A DNA stretch of 64,000 nucleotides from Sarcomyxa edulis (GCA_009761415.1 QUOL01000001.1:1736001-1800000); one strand, 5' to 3'. Shown: positions 25,047 to 38,209, counted from the stretch's first letter. Numbers and translations are program-made. Notes: generated by a model not told the origin, from the sequence alone.

Positions 25047-27390
25047 TCACAAAAATGCGACTACGGTACCCCACACAGCCATTACAATGCCGATCGCTAG
25101 AGCAAGACCGTCAAAAAAGCTGCATCTCTTCTCAATTGCAATCTTGGCACCGATAGGCCCGATTATGCATATGATGAAGGCAGAGAATGAGCCCAGAAAG
25201 GCCATCATAGAACCGAATTCTGGCACTAGAATTGAGACTCCAACCGACAGAACCGTGAAAAATATTCGTTGGGCAACGCCCAGCATACGTTTGAGTCCAA
25301 TATGTGAGCCGTGTGGGGATACTGAGAGGCCTGACGGTTTTCCTGATAAATGTTCGGGAGCTGCCAGTGGCGTATCGAGTCCCAGAAGAATTTCGATAGT
25401 AGCGTTCAGCTGATCAAGACTGTCAGTCAACTATACTCGAAGTTCGATGTAAGATGCGTACTGGTTGAGTAGTGAGGGCAAATTTTGTCCTATAATTCCT
25501 GAATAAATATATGCCGACCAGTCATTACGATGGAAAACTCACAGTGGGCTAATGACAAGCATCCATAGGGCTGCTTGATTGAGAATGGGATTGTACCCAG
25601 GCGTGTTCAATAGGTCCACACTGATCTGCATGATTTGTCACGACACAATCCAGTAAAGTGTTCATAGCACTCACTTCATCGGAGACATGCTCTCCAAACA
25701 TCAGATATCCAGCGTAACCGATCAAGGTATAAATCAATGTGGCAATGAGCTAGAAAATCTTGTTACGATTTGCATTGGTGGTTATTTGAGAGGAATTACT
25801 CACGAATGCACAATCTATCATCTTGTCAAATTGAGATGGATCAGCCATGTCCCTGGCTAAGGAAGGGATGACAGCATGACCTGAGAACTGCAGTCAAAGA
25901 TAACAGTCAGTCGGTAGACATGGATTTATGACTTTCGGCATACGTACCCCAGCCATGAACAGACCAAATGCAAGACCAAGCTGGCTGATACTGCCAACGC
26001 CTATATACGTTTCGGCGGGACTCCAAAGACTTCCAGGTGCATCCTTCTTCGAAAAGCCGTCTATCAAGATGACAGCGACAAGCAGGACAATAGAAAGGAT
26101 TCCTAGTATCGAGGCATAAGATAGCAGAGACAAGGGTAGAAAAACAGTGGGTATCAATCTAAAATCGAACGAATCAGACTGAGCAGAATGATATTGAATC
26201 GGAAGTGCCAGACTCACAACAAAAGCCCCCAGAGCTTGTAGGTATCGGAAGAGTATTGTGGTAATATAGTGTGCAATGAATCTGCATACAGAGTGACAAG
26301 TATAACACTGGCAGGAACACATCAGTGAAACCCCCAAGAAGGAAAGGCATGCTCAACTCACCTGACGGCGAATAATTCTAGACAAAACAGCAGACTGATT
26401 GGTATTGTGGAACGATGACCGAAAGCCTTTCGACCAATATCAGCGTATGAACGTAAACGAGGATCTGCAACAATGATTCGAGCTAGGATTTTGGCACTGG
26501 AAGAAAGGGTTAGATTCGAGTACACCCGCACAAGACAGATTACTCACGTGTAGCATGCAATGAACCCATAAGATATAATCAAGAGCGTCCCAGCAACCCA
26601 CCCGGCATATGCGAATGCTAATGGTTCCGATAACATCCCTATTCCAAGAAGAATAGCTATAGAATTGAACAGCTTGAAAAATGCAAGTAATGTCAATTTA
26701 AGCATCAATAGATAAAACTGGACCCACGTACCGTCTGACCAAATGTGCTTTGGCCGCGATATTGGACTCGTATACTTTTGCCTGAAGCGGAGGAACGTCT
26801 CCGCAATAGAGGCGTAGGAGTAGACCCGTCGGATAGAGCAATTCCAGGGACCTGAGCCTCAGGTGCATGTGCAGGAACGCGACGTGGATGAGGTGCATTG
26901 GAGAAGGAGAGAGCTTTGCGAAGGAGAGGAGTGTGTTCATTAACACCTGAAGGTGTCACAGGCGACGACACTCCTAACGAAGATGCAGGGGAGATGATGG
27001 GTCTGACAGGAGAAGGCACAGGCAGAGATAGCTCTGTTTGAACATCTGCAGGTCGTATGGTGGAAGTTTCTGGTTCTAAACCATCCCAGTTAAATTCTCC
27101 AATGAAGTCATCCCGAGATGGAGTACGGTCGTTGTCTTCGAACTCGTCGATATAATCCTCCTGAATGGGAGAAATATTCGATTCTTCATCGTCATCGCCT
27201 AGTGTTTCCGAGGTATCTGAGGCCGCGCAAAGTGCAGAACCAGCGACAAGATACTGAGCACGTCGATCTGAAGGGGGTATAAGAATTGGTCAACCGTGCA
27301 ATTGTACAAGGGATACATACAAGACGCGAAGGCATCTCCCAGCACACTTTGAGCACTGGATGCAGAGCCAAAATTTATCGGCAGGGACAT
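25047..27390 (-). CDS. AVT1-like vacuolar amino acid transporter (AAAP family)
   Basis: Proton-coupled amino acid transporter with 11 expected helices. The start at 27390 gives MSLPINFGSASSAQSVLGDA. A long cytosolic N-terminus of about 230 residues follows, acidic then Ser/Pro-rich, with EHTPLLRKALS, a dileucine-like vacuole-sorting candidate. The transport domain opens QSTFGQTLFNSIAILLGIGM, the family signature of helix 1. LSEPLAFAYAGW, CYTAKILARIIVADPRLRSY with ADIGRKAFGHRS, and LIGYAGYLMFGEHVSDEIS follow. LLNTPGYNP, LALTTQPLNA-like sequence and FLGSFSAFIICIIGP appear near the end. The C-terminus is MAVWGTVVAFL. At least ten short introns interrupt the domain. Yeast Avt1 moves neutral amino acids and cysteine into the vacuole; that role is inferred here. 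Confidence 0.87.
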
Positions 27391-27931
27391 GATCGCGACG
27401 GTGGAGGCAAAGTACTGCTGAGGTCGAGATTGCCCGGCCTCGGTATGCTTTTATACAGCACGCAAGGATCTACGAAGAATAGGAAGTTTCTGGAACCCAT
27501 GATCGGGATATCGATGGAGCTCTGCATTGCGAACGTTCGAACAATGTAGCAGTGAATTTAGTCTTTAGTGAGTAGAAAGCGCGGAGACCATTCTCATGAG
27601 CTCAACTTACGGCATCGATCTACGTATACGTTCCAGTTCGAAACGCGTACTCAAAGGTACTTGAGAATGTCGACCAAGCTTGTACTCGTACCATCGAGGC
27701 TCGCAAGAAAACGCTTGAAAGCATGAGAATTTCTACAGAAGATGCATTGCCATCAGAGTTCTTGAAAGTTCCGCCCGAGGTAGCTTCTCTCGAGCTCCGG
27801 ATCTGTGCAGAGGAATCATAATTATAATTAACACCTAGGGCCTAAAACATGGCATAGTAAACAAAATTCGTGAGAGGCGGAGAGCAAAGTCATGATGACA
27901 TTAGGTATCGGCGATGCAGAATACGGATAGC
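27391..27931. other. Spacer with an unexplained coding-like stretch
   Basis: Between the AVT1-like start and the Itc1-like stop. On the plus strand 27600-27820 is open for 73 codons and looks coding, but has no convincing start or family (see findings). The remainder holds the AVT1-like promoter. Confidence 0.4.
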
Positions 27932-30900
27932 TTAGGAGGCGCTAATTGCTTTGCGGTTCACCCACATCATGTAGGCGTCTCTAGAGATGTCATGACCAGT
28001 GACTGTTTTCGTGCGAGTACTGCGTCGTGCTTCAGGAAGTTTCGCGTTAACGTTCACGTCCTGAATAAGATAAAGGTATCAGAATCTAGAAAACTTGTCA
28101 GGAGAACGATCCTACGAACCGTGATACGTTTCCGCATTCCTGCCGTTATGTGAGGCCACCACTTAGTCAAGGCAGTTTTCAAGGCAACTTCACGATGTCC
28201 CTTAGGGTTAAGCCAACCAACGAACTCGTCGAGCTGGAAGTCAAAGATTTTGTGTCAGCGTTGAATGATCTCTCGAAATTGATCAGCTAGGACGAGACGC
28301 ACCTCTTCCAATTCAGAATAAACAGCCCAATCACCAGGACCAAGCATGCCCTCTTCCCCCTCCTCTTCCTTTCTTCTCTCATCAATATCTTCATCTTTAC
28401 GTCTCTCTAGTAACTCGAGATCAAACTCGCTAGGACCCTGCAAGAAAATCCTGCCAGCGCCATATTGCACGACACCTCCACTACCAAGCAAAGACGCCGA
28501 ACCCATCCCATCAAACCACCATACGCGATTGTAGAATCGATCTCTGCCAAGAGGTTTCACCCTTACAGCACCCAACAGTTTTCTGAACTCCCGCTCGATC
28601 CCCTCCAGACGGCGCTCGATTTTATTGACCTCTTCATCGAGTCGACGGTGTTCTGCTAAAGCCTGCTTAACAGAAGCTTGTTTAGCTCGAGCAGCTTCTC
28701 TCTGCTTAGCGTGTGCCTGAGTCTGAACTTTCTGACGAAGCTCCTTCTGTCTCGATGAATTCTTTGGTCGACCGCTAGCCGCTGATGCAGACTCTGATCC
28801 AGCATCCGATGGTGAGATATCGGACAGATCACTCATATCATGCATGACAACGTCTTCGTCGACGCTGTTGGATTCTGTTGGAGTAGGAGTGCCCTTCGTT
28901 TCGCCTTGAAGTACATTCATTTCCTCGATGCTAAGGGTAAGTCAAATACAGATGTGAGTTTCACACGAAAATACGAGATAGATTAGAGATACGAACTATT
29001 GTTTTTTCAAGCGGTTGACTTCGATTTTCTCTTTCCGTAGCGCAGTCAGCTGTTCTTCGCAGGATTCCATATGAGCATGGATAGCTTTGCTTGATATGGC
29101 CAGATTACACATGAACGAAAGGATGGCAATACGATCGGCAGGCGGAAGTGTATAATATCGCTCTGTAGGTGCTGAGCGTACGCTGAGAGAGGTCGAGATT
29201 GGAGTGGAAAGCCTAGAGCTAGAGGAAGAGGAAGAAGGGTCGGCAGGAGAAGGCTCAGGTGCAAAAAGGAGTCGGGTAAGAATTTCTCGAAGACGAGGGA
29301 AATTCGAGAGCGTGGCATGCTAGAACATGGATATGTCAGTAGAAAGCTCAAACAAGCTTCGGAAGAACATATTTACATCTTTCAAACATCCCAGAAGAGC
29401 ATCTTCCCATCCTTCTCTACCCTCTGTGAATCTGAGAGGAACTCTCTCCCAATTATTGCCAACATCAGCCATAGCGGTGGAGAGATCGTCAATTGAGACA
29501 CCCAGAGTGTTGTCGTCCTCTTCACCCTTGCTGAGTAGTTCATCCTTCCTCCGTAGCAATGAAAGGACAGCGCTATGCCGTGCAAACGGTACAGTTCGCA
29601 GATTATAGATGAGAGTGGAATGGATCTCGGCGAGCAAAGCGCAGGGCGGGTCAAGAAGTGAGTGTCGCAATGCGTGTTCGAATTCATCGAGAGTGAAACT
29701 GGACAGATGTAACGGTTGGCTTGGAACGAAAAGCTGTCAGCTTTCAGATGAGAAGAACATTGAGACTGCAAACTCACCCATAAACGACCAGAAAATTCCA
29801 CGACATTATGAAGGGTTCGAAGACGCCTGGCGTTTCGTGGAAGGGTACGGCGACCCGGCTAGCAACAGGTCTTTGAACCTTCATACCTGCCTTCTTATCC
29901 TTGTCTGCCATTCGTACATCCAGATCTTCCGTTGGATAGCGAACAGGTTTCTTCTTCTTCTTCTCAGTCTCATCGTTTACTGTCTTGTTTTTCTCGGCCT
30001 TTTCAAGAGCTTCGCGTTCTCGCTTCTCAGCAGCAGCGGCAAGGACTTTGACTAGAGGAAAAGTCAGACGCGTGATAGAAAGGTAAAGACATAGGTTACT
30101 GACCTCTTTCCTCCTGGGCAGCAGTCATCTTCTTCTGTTTCTTCGTTGGCGGGCCTTCTTTGTCCTCCCATACTTTCTTCCTCTTGTCAATTTCACCCTT
30201 CTTGATATTTTCGACACCCTTGCGGGTCTCCTCAGGCATTATCGAATCGACGCCATATCGTTTCGCGATGGATGGCTTGACGGTCCACGGAGAGGCGACC
30301 GCAGCATCACGGTCCACGCAATCCCGAATGAAACGGCGAAGGATAGACTTAGAGAATGAAAGACGGTCGCGACTGATGAAACAACAGTGTCAATTGATTT
30401 CAAGGACGAGACTGCAGAAAACATACCTCATCATACTACATTGAACCTCCATAAGACTACCAATCATCGAGGCGTCTTTCTCCGTGTTCTTTCCAGTCGA
30501 TTTGCTCTTGTCGTGGCTCTTGTCTTTTTCTAGTTCAAGAATATGAACCCAGTAGAAATATCGAGCAGGGTCATCTTTGGCGATCGTGTCTTTTGTGGGT
30601 ATCTTCAGGTCTCCGCCAATAACGTGGGGCGGTTCTTCATCCAACATGGAAGGTGTAGAAGAAGATGCTGAAGGCTTATGTGCATCTCTGGCCTCGATGT
30701 CGGTACTGTATTTTGGTGGATAAACTTTCTCAACTCGAGCATGGTATCTGTTATTCGAGATCGTTAGAGACAATGGGGTAATATGTGAGGGTAATAGTTA
30801 CTGACTTGGTACCAGATAGATCAACCAAGACTCCTATGTGCGAGTGGGGAACATTAGACTGAGAAACGAGAGTAATCCAGACCACTCACTTTCTTCCTTG

Positions 30901-31404
30901 AAATAACGGTCCTTGAACCGCTCATAGACGGCTTCTACTAGGTGGTCGAGGCGTCCCATGACCTCTGGAAGAAAGATCAACGCTCAGCATCGGTATAGAC
31001 ACGTAGTGAACAAAGATTGGTATAGGGACGTACGCCATTGGACTGCTTTGAGAACAGCGGGCTTCAAAGGCTCGGAGAACCTCGAGTGCATCGTCCTGGC
31101 TTCTTGGCGTTCACTCTCGATGGCCTGGAAGTAGTCGAGGCCACTTTTCCCGGTGACCTCGCACTGGAATTGTTTAAGCCTATAAAAAGACATCCGTGCT
31201 GCATAGGCTCTGTGTAAGGTAATAAGGAGTGAGCGGGAGGGGATGGAGGGGTTTGAAGGGGGAGATGACGGACTCATAGGACTCGAAAATTTCACCGGTT
31301 TGCTCGAGATAATAGACCTCTTTGTTGGGATCATACTTTGCGAGTTGGAGGAGAGCATCTGAGGGTTCGGTGAGAACTACGCGTTTGCGTCTGCAGGTAG
31401 GCAT
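27932..31404 (-). CDS. Itc1/Acf1-type ISWI chromatin-remodelling subunit (WAC, DDT, WHIM domains)
   Basis: Large nuclear partner of the ISWI ATPase that helps space nucleosomes. The start at 31404 gives MPTCRRKRVVLTEPSDALLQ. The WAC DNA-binding domain follows: EVYYLEQTGEIFESYE, RMSFYRLKQFQCEVTGKSGL and DYFQAIESER. Then come a basic linker (KYHARVEKVYPPKYS) and a stretch of about 150 charged residues (GPPTKKQKKMTAAQEER, EKREREALEKAEKNK). The DDT-like region is LHLSSFTLDEFEHALRHSLL. The WHIM part contains ADRIAILSFMCNLAISSKAI, the coiled-coil REAARAKQASVKQALAEHRR, VKPLGRDRFYNRVWWFDGMG and LDEFVGWLNPKGHREVALKT. The protein ends VNRKAISAS at 27932. Domain order matches yeast Itc1. There are about ten short introns. 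Its length, about 950 residues, is shorter than yeast Itc1 (about 1,260). Confidence 0.87.
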
Positions 31405-32447
31405 GGTGGATTCGAGGGAGAAAGATTGTGGGAAGGAGGAAGGAGGGAACTTGATGGTGACAGCAAACGGAAAAGGAGGGAGGGTGGCCGCGGGTGGCTA
31501 TAGACGATATCCCGCATTTTGCAAGAGTCAAGGCCGCCAACACAAATTCTAGCCACAAGTCTCTTTTCGTCCCACACCACATCCCTTCCTCCACCTCTTG
31601 AACGACAATCACACCCTATACTCCTACCCATATCGTTCGCCGGCCATTACTGGAGAGGCTGCCACTTTTTTTAGAATGATTGTCCAGCTGGATGGTCCGC
31701 CCATCTCCGCGAAAGAGCCTTATTATATAGCCCCTTGCACCGATTTCGGAAAACGCAGTTCAAACAAGTTGGCTGCCACATATCAATATATTTTTTCGAC
31801 CAAGATGCGAGTCTCAGGGGACGCGTATGTACGAGGATCGTCAGGTTGTCTTTGCTCGAGCTGGCACTTGTGTTCTGTTCAGAACTCGTTCCTTTGAATA
31901 TTTCTGGCACGTGCTGACGCGCCAGGGAAAAAATGCAAAGAAATCGCGTCAAATATTCCTAGGTCTCCTCGTCTTGTCCTTCTAGCTCGAATCCCAGCAT
32001 CCAGAGATTACTTCTCATATTGCAATATACTTTGACTGATAATACATGCAGAATGCCATGATGTTTCTTTGTTCGGCTAAGGGTTCGGTATACAATTCGC
32101 AACTCAATACGGAAGACCCAACTTAAAGCAATGGTGCAAAGCTCTATAGCCATCCTCCCGCATACGCACCTGCATATCCTATCGTATCCTAGCGTACCTA
32201 CCTATCCTGGTAAGTATCCTGTCATGAACCCAGGCCTGTTCTGAATGTTGCACTGCCACAAAAGCCTGACGTCAAGTGGCCCTAATTTCGAGTGATATGT
32301 TTTTTGCTCCAAGTTACGACCACTATACCCTTGCTTTTGTTCTACTCATCTCTGTACTAGCGCTATACCATCCTCATTTTTCCATCGACGATACTAACGA
32401 AACTTACTGCCATCTATTACGAGTAAATTTACGAAGCTCACCCAAAA
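31405..32447. other. Divergent intergenic region
   Basis: About 1 kb between the Itc1-like start (minus) and the hypothetical gene at 32448 (plus). A cluster of imperfect TATCCT / TACCTA units lies near 32175-32222. Short open frames here look random. Confidence 0.5.
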
Positions 32448-35237
32448 ATGTCCAGCTCTGGTTCTCCTCCGGAGTCGGGCTTCATTCCGAGGAAGGAGTT
32501 TATTCGTGATCAACGTCCCACCACTAATGCTTTCTGTCTCCTGGCAATCTCTGGATCTAGTCTCATCAGACTCTACTCATTCCCGCAGTCCACCATAGCC
32601 GCTCTTCGTCGTCTGTTCGACCAATGGAAACTCATGACCATGTTCAGGGAGGATGTCGCCCTCAAACTCTGCGAGTTTACTCTCGAAGGGAAACCATGGG
32701 CTAATCCGAAGAATGTAGAATCAGAGACCCTCCTGGTCACTATCATGGCCATCATATACCAGCATGGTTATACATACCTGTACGCCTTTGTCTACTATCT
32801 AACCTCTAGAATTCATTTGACTGCGATTCAGCTCGACAATAGACTATGGACGCGAACGCGACGACCGTCTCGCAATGGCTTTCTCAAAACCCATACCTCT
32901 CTCCACCACGTCTCGCTCGGGCTCTCCAATGTCTTCCTCGCCCATGCATAATGCATCCTCTAGCACCTTATCTTACAACGCGCCCAGAGCTCCTTTTGCT
33001 TTGTCCTTTCTATCAGCTACGCTTTTACGTGTCATAGCACCTCCCCTTCACTCTACTCCAGCGATATTGCAAGCCGTGCGAGGCTCATGGCCCCGTGGAG
33101 TGGTCTCGGAGAAGAAAGTCGGTGATGCTGCCTTTGAATTCAAGTTGAAAGGCTACAAATGTGCGTTCTCATTGTAAAGTTTCATCTAGTCATGGTGTCT
33201 AATCTATATCGCGTGACAGGGTTTCAAGAAGATACGTTTGCAACCGATTCTCTCCACCACATCCTCTCCCTTCTATCAAATCTGGATACCTACAACTTCT
33301 CCTTGTTGACTTCGGTTTCATTATCAAACAACCGATCGCGCGTCAAAGACTTGTGGATTTTTACAGGGCCTGCTGGACCCTCGGGCGAAGGCCACTCCTT
33401 GGGATTGCCTGAGTCTCCTGCTCCATCTATCATAAATTCCGAGCTCAAACATGGAACGAGTCCCGAACTTCCTCCTTATGCGTCTGGTTCTGGATTGTAC
33501 CAGAATAGAAAACAAGGTTCGGCTCCTACTGGATCTCAATCTCCTCAACATCATGCATACCCACAACCTCCTGTTGCTAACATCCACACAAGAGCAGCGA
33601 CGGAATACGTTTACCCTCGCAACTACTCTCCGACTAATCCAGGACCAGTACCGCCTTCACCTCTCTCTTCACACAGTGCTGGTCCCAACTTCCTCCGAAA
33701 GCCTGCACCTCGAGCTCAGCTTCCCGTCTCAGTCGGCAACGATAGCCCTCATGAGATTATACAGGAATTCCGTGCCAACCTACCCAGCACGATCTCTAGT
33801 AGTATCGAGAATATGACTGGAATCGGATCTTCTGCGCGCCCCCAAGACAGGTTCTATTCGACGTCTCCGTTCGGCATACCAGAGGATGATCCTAGCGAAA
33901 CGCCTGGAAGGTATTCCCCTCATCACCGCACTCCATCCCCACCGCCTGCGTCTAGACCTCCTTCTCCTCCAATGACACCCGCAAGTCCTAACTTCCATCA
34001 TCCTCGCAGTTCCCTCGGTACCCGTTCAAAGTCTCCCCCACTTCGAGTCCCGCATTCTCCATCACCTCCAGCCTCCCACGTATCCTCCCCAGTTCCTTCT
34101 CGATCGTCTTCTCCTGCCACCCTTCCGCCGAGTTTCACCTCTCACCCCGTCAACTACCAAAACATCCCTCCCACCACCCCTGGAACCCCCTCGTACGCTG
34201 CTAATCCAGCTCTTCTCGGCCCCGGTGTATTCCGAGACTCGGCGTTTTCGACGAACACAGCGAATACAGAAGGCAGTTGCGATATTCCCATCACCTGGAC
34301 CGGATCGAGTCTACAGATCGACGGTCAGAGTCAACAGTCGCCGCCTTCATCGTACGATCATCGAGTATCCAGTACGCCCAACCCCCCTGGCGGATGGCAA
34401 GATACTCCGGATGAAGATAAGACTGTTAACGAAGTGGCTAGCATCCCTTCACAGGACCACACCGAGTCAGAGACTGAGAAGGGTCCGAGTACGCCATTGC
34501 ATGAAGTGCTGTCGAGGGTTGATTCCCCCGAACTTACCCATCAGGCGCTTAGGAAAAGCGAGGCAGGGCTTGTGGGAATGATCCAGGAGCCGGCGAGTTC
34601 TACCTCCGTTCCTGGTCCTGGGCAGAAAGGGAAAGAGAAAGAGAAAGAGGGGGCTGTGGGTGGTGGCAGTGGGTGGGTTCTCGTCAACATCGACGGAAAT
34701 AATCAGATGCCATCACCAGCTGCTCACAGCAAAGGCGGAGCTCAAACTGGTGGTCTCAACTCTGGGATCGACCGTAAATCCACAGAGCCACCGTCTGCCA
34801 AAGAAGCTGCGTCCACAGCATTGAAGACTGGTGTCCCCAGTCCGACGCTAGAAGACCATGCAAGGTCAAAGCTGGCAGGAAAGCCGGGGAACAAGGCTTC
34901 GATGTCGCCTGCTGCGAAAGCACTTGTCATCATCGATGCTGTCGATCATCACAAACCAAAGTCAAAGGCAAAGGCAAAGTCCGGAGAAGGCGAGAGTAGC
35001 GCGTCGGGTCTCCGAAGACTATTTTCATCGAGGAAGGCTAATTCGAACTCCTCGCTTGATGGTCCCGCCGCGAACGGAGCAGCTGCATCTTCTGGATCGG
35101 GGACCACGCAGGCTATCACAAACTCTGTCGTTGCCAAGGTCATGGCGAACAGTGAGCATGGTAAGAGAAGGAAGACGAAGGGTAGTTTTCGAGATAAGTT
35201 GAGGAAGAAGGGTGTAGCCGAGGATTCTAAATCGTAG
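32448..35237 (+). CDS. Large Ser/Pro-rich hypothetical protein with a small folded N-terminal region
   Basis: Three exons (32448-32779, 32832-33160, 33220-35237) give 892 residues in frame. The first 250 residues look folded: TTNAFCLLAISGSSLIRLYS, LRRLFDQWKLMTMFREDVAL, LCEFTLEGKPWANPKNV, LAMAFSKPIPL, FALSFLSATLLRVIAPPLHS and LQAVRGSWPRGVVSEKKVGD. WFQEDTFATDSLHHILSLLS follows the second intron. The remaining 600 residues are Ser/Pro-rich and almost certainly disordered. They hold repeated PPSPP, SPSPP and SSSP stretches and end in a basic patch (KRRKTKGSFRDKLRKKG). No signal peptide or enzyme motif is seen. I do not recognise a named family. The N-terminal pattern looks like a conserved domain of unknown function in mushrooms; that is from memory only. 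Confidence 0.75.
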
Positions 35238-36255
35238 GAAGACCGATAGATATCAGGTTTGGCTCGGACACGTTCTGTCTTCTCTCGTACGCTCTCTTGA
35301 TAGCGTTGCATGTTGTTTCACATCTCTTTGACATCTCTCACTGAACGATCTGTTCCAGGCTTTTCAAGCTCAGGTCTCATCTCCATGGATTTCTATTTAC
35401 TTCCTTTTTATAACAGGATTTCTTCACATACCTATACGGATACCCTCTCGTTGATAAACTCTATTCTACTGGATACTAGGATCTCTAGACAGTTTAGTCT
35501 CTTCATCACTAGTACTATACATATACATCTCATCTCTTTCTGGCAGTTTCGCGATGTAGGCCCAACGCGTTATTCGCGTTCCTTTGCTTCGTTGCGCGTC
35601 TAAGACGCGCGGGATTCTCACGTGATGAACAAATGCCTGAAACATTGAAGTTGTCTACAAGATAGCCTACGACTATAGATTGACGACAGCATCGTATACA
35701 TAGGGTGTCAACGCCACATTTATAGATGTCTAGGATGTCATTATGCGTAAACGACGAAGTGGCCACATATATCTGGGCTAAAAATTGAGAGGAAGGGTAG
35801 ACGGTTAAGCGATGAGGCTCATCGTTAGCTAGCATACGCTCATCGGGAGCAAAGTGCGGGAATCCAGAGCGGGGGAATGGCGGATCGAAGGAAGACGAGC
35901 ACATCCAGGTGACTGGTGCCACGAGGATCAAATGCAAGTATCAAATGTATCAGATACCAAAGGATACCATTTAGCGAGCTCACTCTGTATGTCAAAGTCC
36001 TTGCAAGCGCGATGATGGTGAGTTTGCAAGGTGGAAACAAATCAGACCTCGAAATTAGTTCCTCAACTTGAAGATCGGCGTTACACGTGGCGGTCGGATC
36101 GCTCGGATCGCGGCCCGTAGGAAGTACGGCCCGAGCAAGGCTAGTTCTTGTAGCTATAAAAAGCTCATCGACCAAGAGTCGACCACATCTCCTCGAGCGA
36201 GTACTTATACCGAGTTGCCCCCGAGCAGCAAGATCTCCTCCTGGAACTCTCCATC
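35238..36255. other. Tandem intergenic region
   Basis: About 1 kb with open frames on the minus strand (35530-36175) that overlap each other in different frames and resemble nothing known. The right end carries a TATA box for the next gene. Confidence 0.5.
36155..36162 (+). promoter_or_regulatory. TATA box of the oxidoreductase gene
   Basis: TATAAAAA lies 94-101 bp upstream of the ATG at 36256. Seen directly; function inferred. Confidence 0.5.
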
Positions 36256-38209
36256 ATGTCTAACTTGCAAAGACTAAATGTCCTCATGTGTAAGTGTCTC
36301 AACCGTGATGATTATCTACCATTAGTTATTCACTCTTTTTCCAGGTGGTACTGTCAGCATAGCTATCCAACATATGAGTATCTAATACTTACCACTCATT
36401 GAAATCCAGGGCGAGTACACCACCGGATGGACAACAACATCTGGCGCGTCCAAGTCTGACAAAAAGGTGGGTTCTCTCAGAGTCCATCCTGGTAGCTTTG
36501 GTCCTAATCGATCCATTTCTTTACTTTAGATCGGCGTATGTCTATTTCTCTTAGAAGACGACGATGCTTGACATAGAAGCCAGGTCGTTGCTCTCACTCT
36601 ATTCGACCTCCGTAGACTCGGAAAGGTGCATACTCTTGCTCTGAATACGTCGATGCATTTTCTAAAATCGATGTAGGTTGACAAACTCGGAATGGCCGGA
36701 GTCAACGGTGATAGATTTGTAGACATTCGTGCCCATCTCCAAACGAACATCGGCCAGGTTTATAAAGATATGGATACATCGTATGTCACAATGAACGAAT
36801 CAGATAGCAGTGATAATATGGTATCTATAGCTTCGATGGATTTCCAAAGGCAGGGATACGATCTCCAGAGGCCTGTACGTGTATTTCTTCTAGATGCACT
36901 CACTTTACATCTGATTTCTCGAGATAGACAAGACAGCCATAGACGGAATGTCCGCAGGAGACGCTGTCATCATATTCACTCCTGACAGTACGTTTCAGTC
37001 CTTTATTCCGAATTCCTCGCCTAACACATCTACAGACACTCACTATCCAATCGCGTTATACGCTATCGAACACGGCCTTCATGTACTAGTCACCAAGCCT
37101 GCAACGCAGCTCCTCGCAGACCATATCAGTCTCATCGCTGCTGCAAAGAAACACAACGTGGTCTGTTTCGTGGAACACCACAAACGGTGCGATTTACACG
37201 ACGTGATCCTGTGGTTAGACCGTTAACTTACTTGCAAATCTAGTTTCGATCCTGTTTACAGTGACGCCAAAGCCCGAGCGGCGAGCTTGGGCGAGTTCAA
37301 CTTCTTCAGTGCTTGGATGAGCCAACCGAAAACCCAACTCGAGACGTTTCGTGCATGGGCTGGTAAAGACTCAGATATCAGGTAGGGTGCCCCCCCTCTT
37401 TCTTACACAATCATTGACTGTCGTCGATACAGCTATTATCTCTCATCCCACCACATCGACATCTGCTGCTGGATACTCCAGGGAAAAGCTATCCCGACCC
37501 GTGTCGTAGCTAGTGCAGCAACAGGGATAGCCACCAGCGAGCCTTACAACTGCGTGCCACAAACCGAAGACACGATTACCCTGTTGGTAGATTGGCAGTC
37601 ACTTTCAAGCTCGAAGCACAAGGGAACAGCGGTATACACCGCTTCGTGGACGGCTCCCCTGAAAGCGGGTGTTCATTCCGCACAGCACTGGTATTATATG
37701 GCTGAAAAGGTGATTGATTCTTCTCCCGCCCTTTCTCGGATATTGATCCTACTTCGCGAGATGCAACGTACTGACTGAACGGTCCGATTTTGTCACTGTC
37801 AGGGAGATATCAACGTCGACCAGGCGCATCGTGGGTACGATGTCACCAACGACGAAACTGGCAAGGCATGGTACAACCCATTCTAGTAAGTACAAGTACA
37901 ATTGTCACCCGCCTATTCGCGCCGGAACTAACGTACGCTCTCTACCATAGTATGAAATATTCTCCATCAGATGACGGTCACTTCGATGGTCAACGGGGCT
38001 ACGGATATGTGTCGATCGAGAAATTCATCGATGCAGCTCGGGACGTCAACGCAGGTTTGACGAAACCGCTTGAATACGATGGCCAAGGACTGCCGACTAT
38101 TGCGAATACGGTCTTGACGACGGCTATCTTGAACGCGGGTCGCATCAGTTTGGATGAGAAGAGACCGGTCGGGATTAAGCAGGATGGAGATCAGTGGGTT
38201 TTAGAATAG
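36256..38209 (+). CDS. Gfo/Idh/MocA-family NAD(P)-dependent sugar oxidoreductase
   Basis: Two-domain oxidoreductase: Rossmann N-domain, then a sheet domain that binds a sugar or sugar acid. The ATG at 36256 gives [11 protein letters not shown], and two short splices yield CGTGEYTTGW (dinucleotide-binding glycines) and later [20 protein letters not shown]. Residues CGT come from an 8-nt exon (36345-36352) and IG from a 6-nt exon (36530-36535). [20 protein letters not shown] and [18 protein letters not shown] carry the EKP-like motif as [41 protein letters not shown] (substrate His/Asp region) and [12 protein letters not shown] follow. The C-terminus reads [15 protein letters not shown] and ends QWVLE. 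Similar fungal proteins are often labelled D-galacturonate reductase, which is possible but not shown here. Confidence 0.8.
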
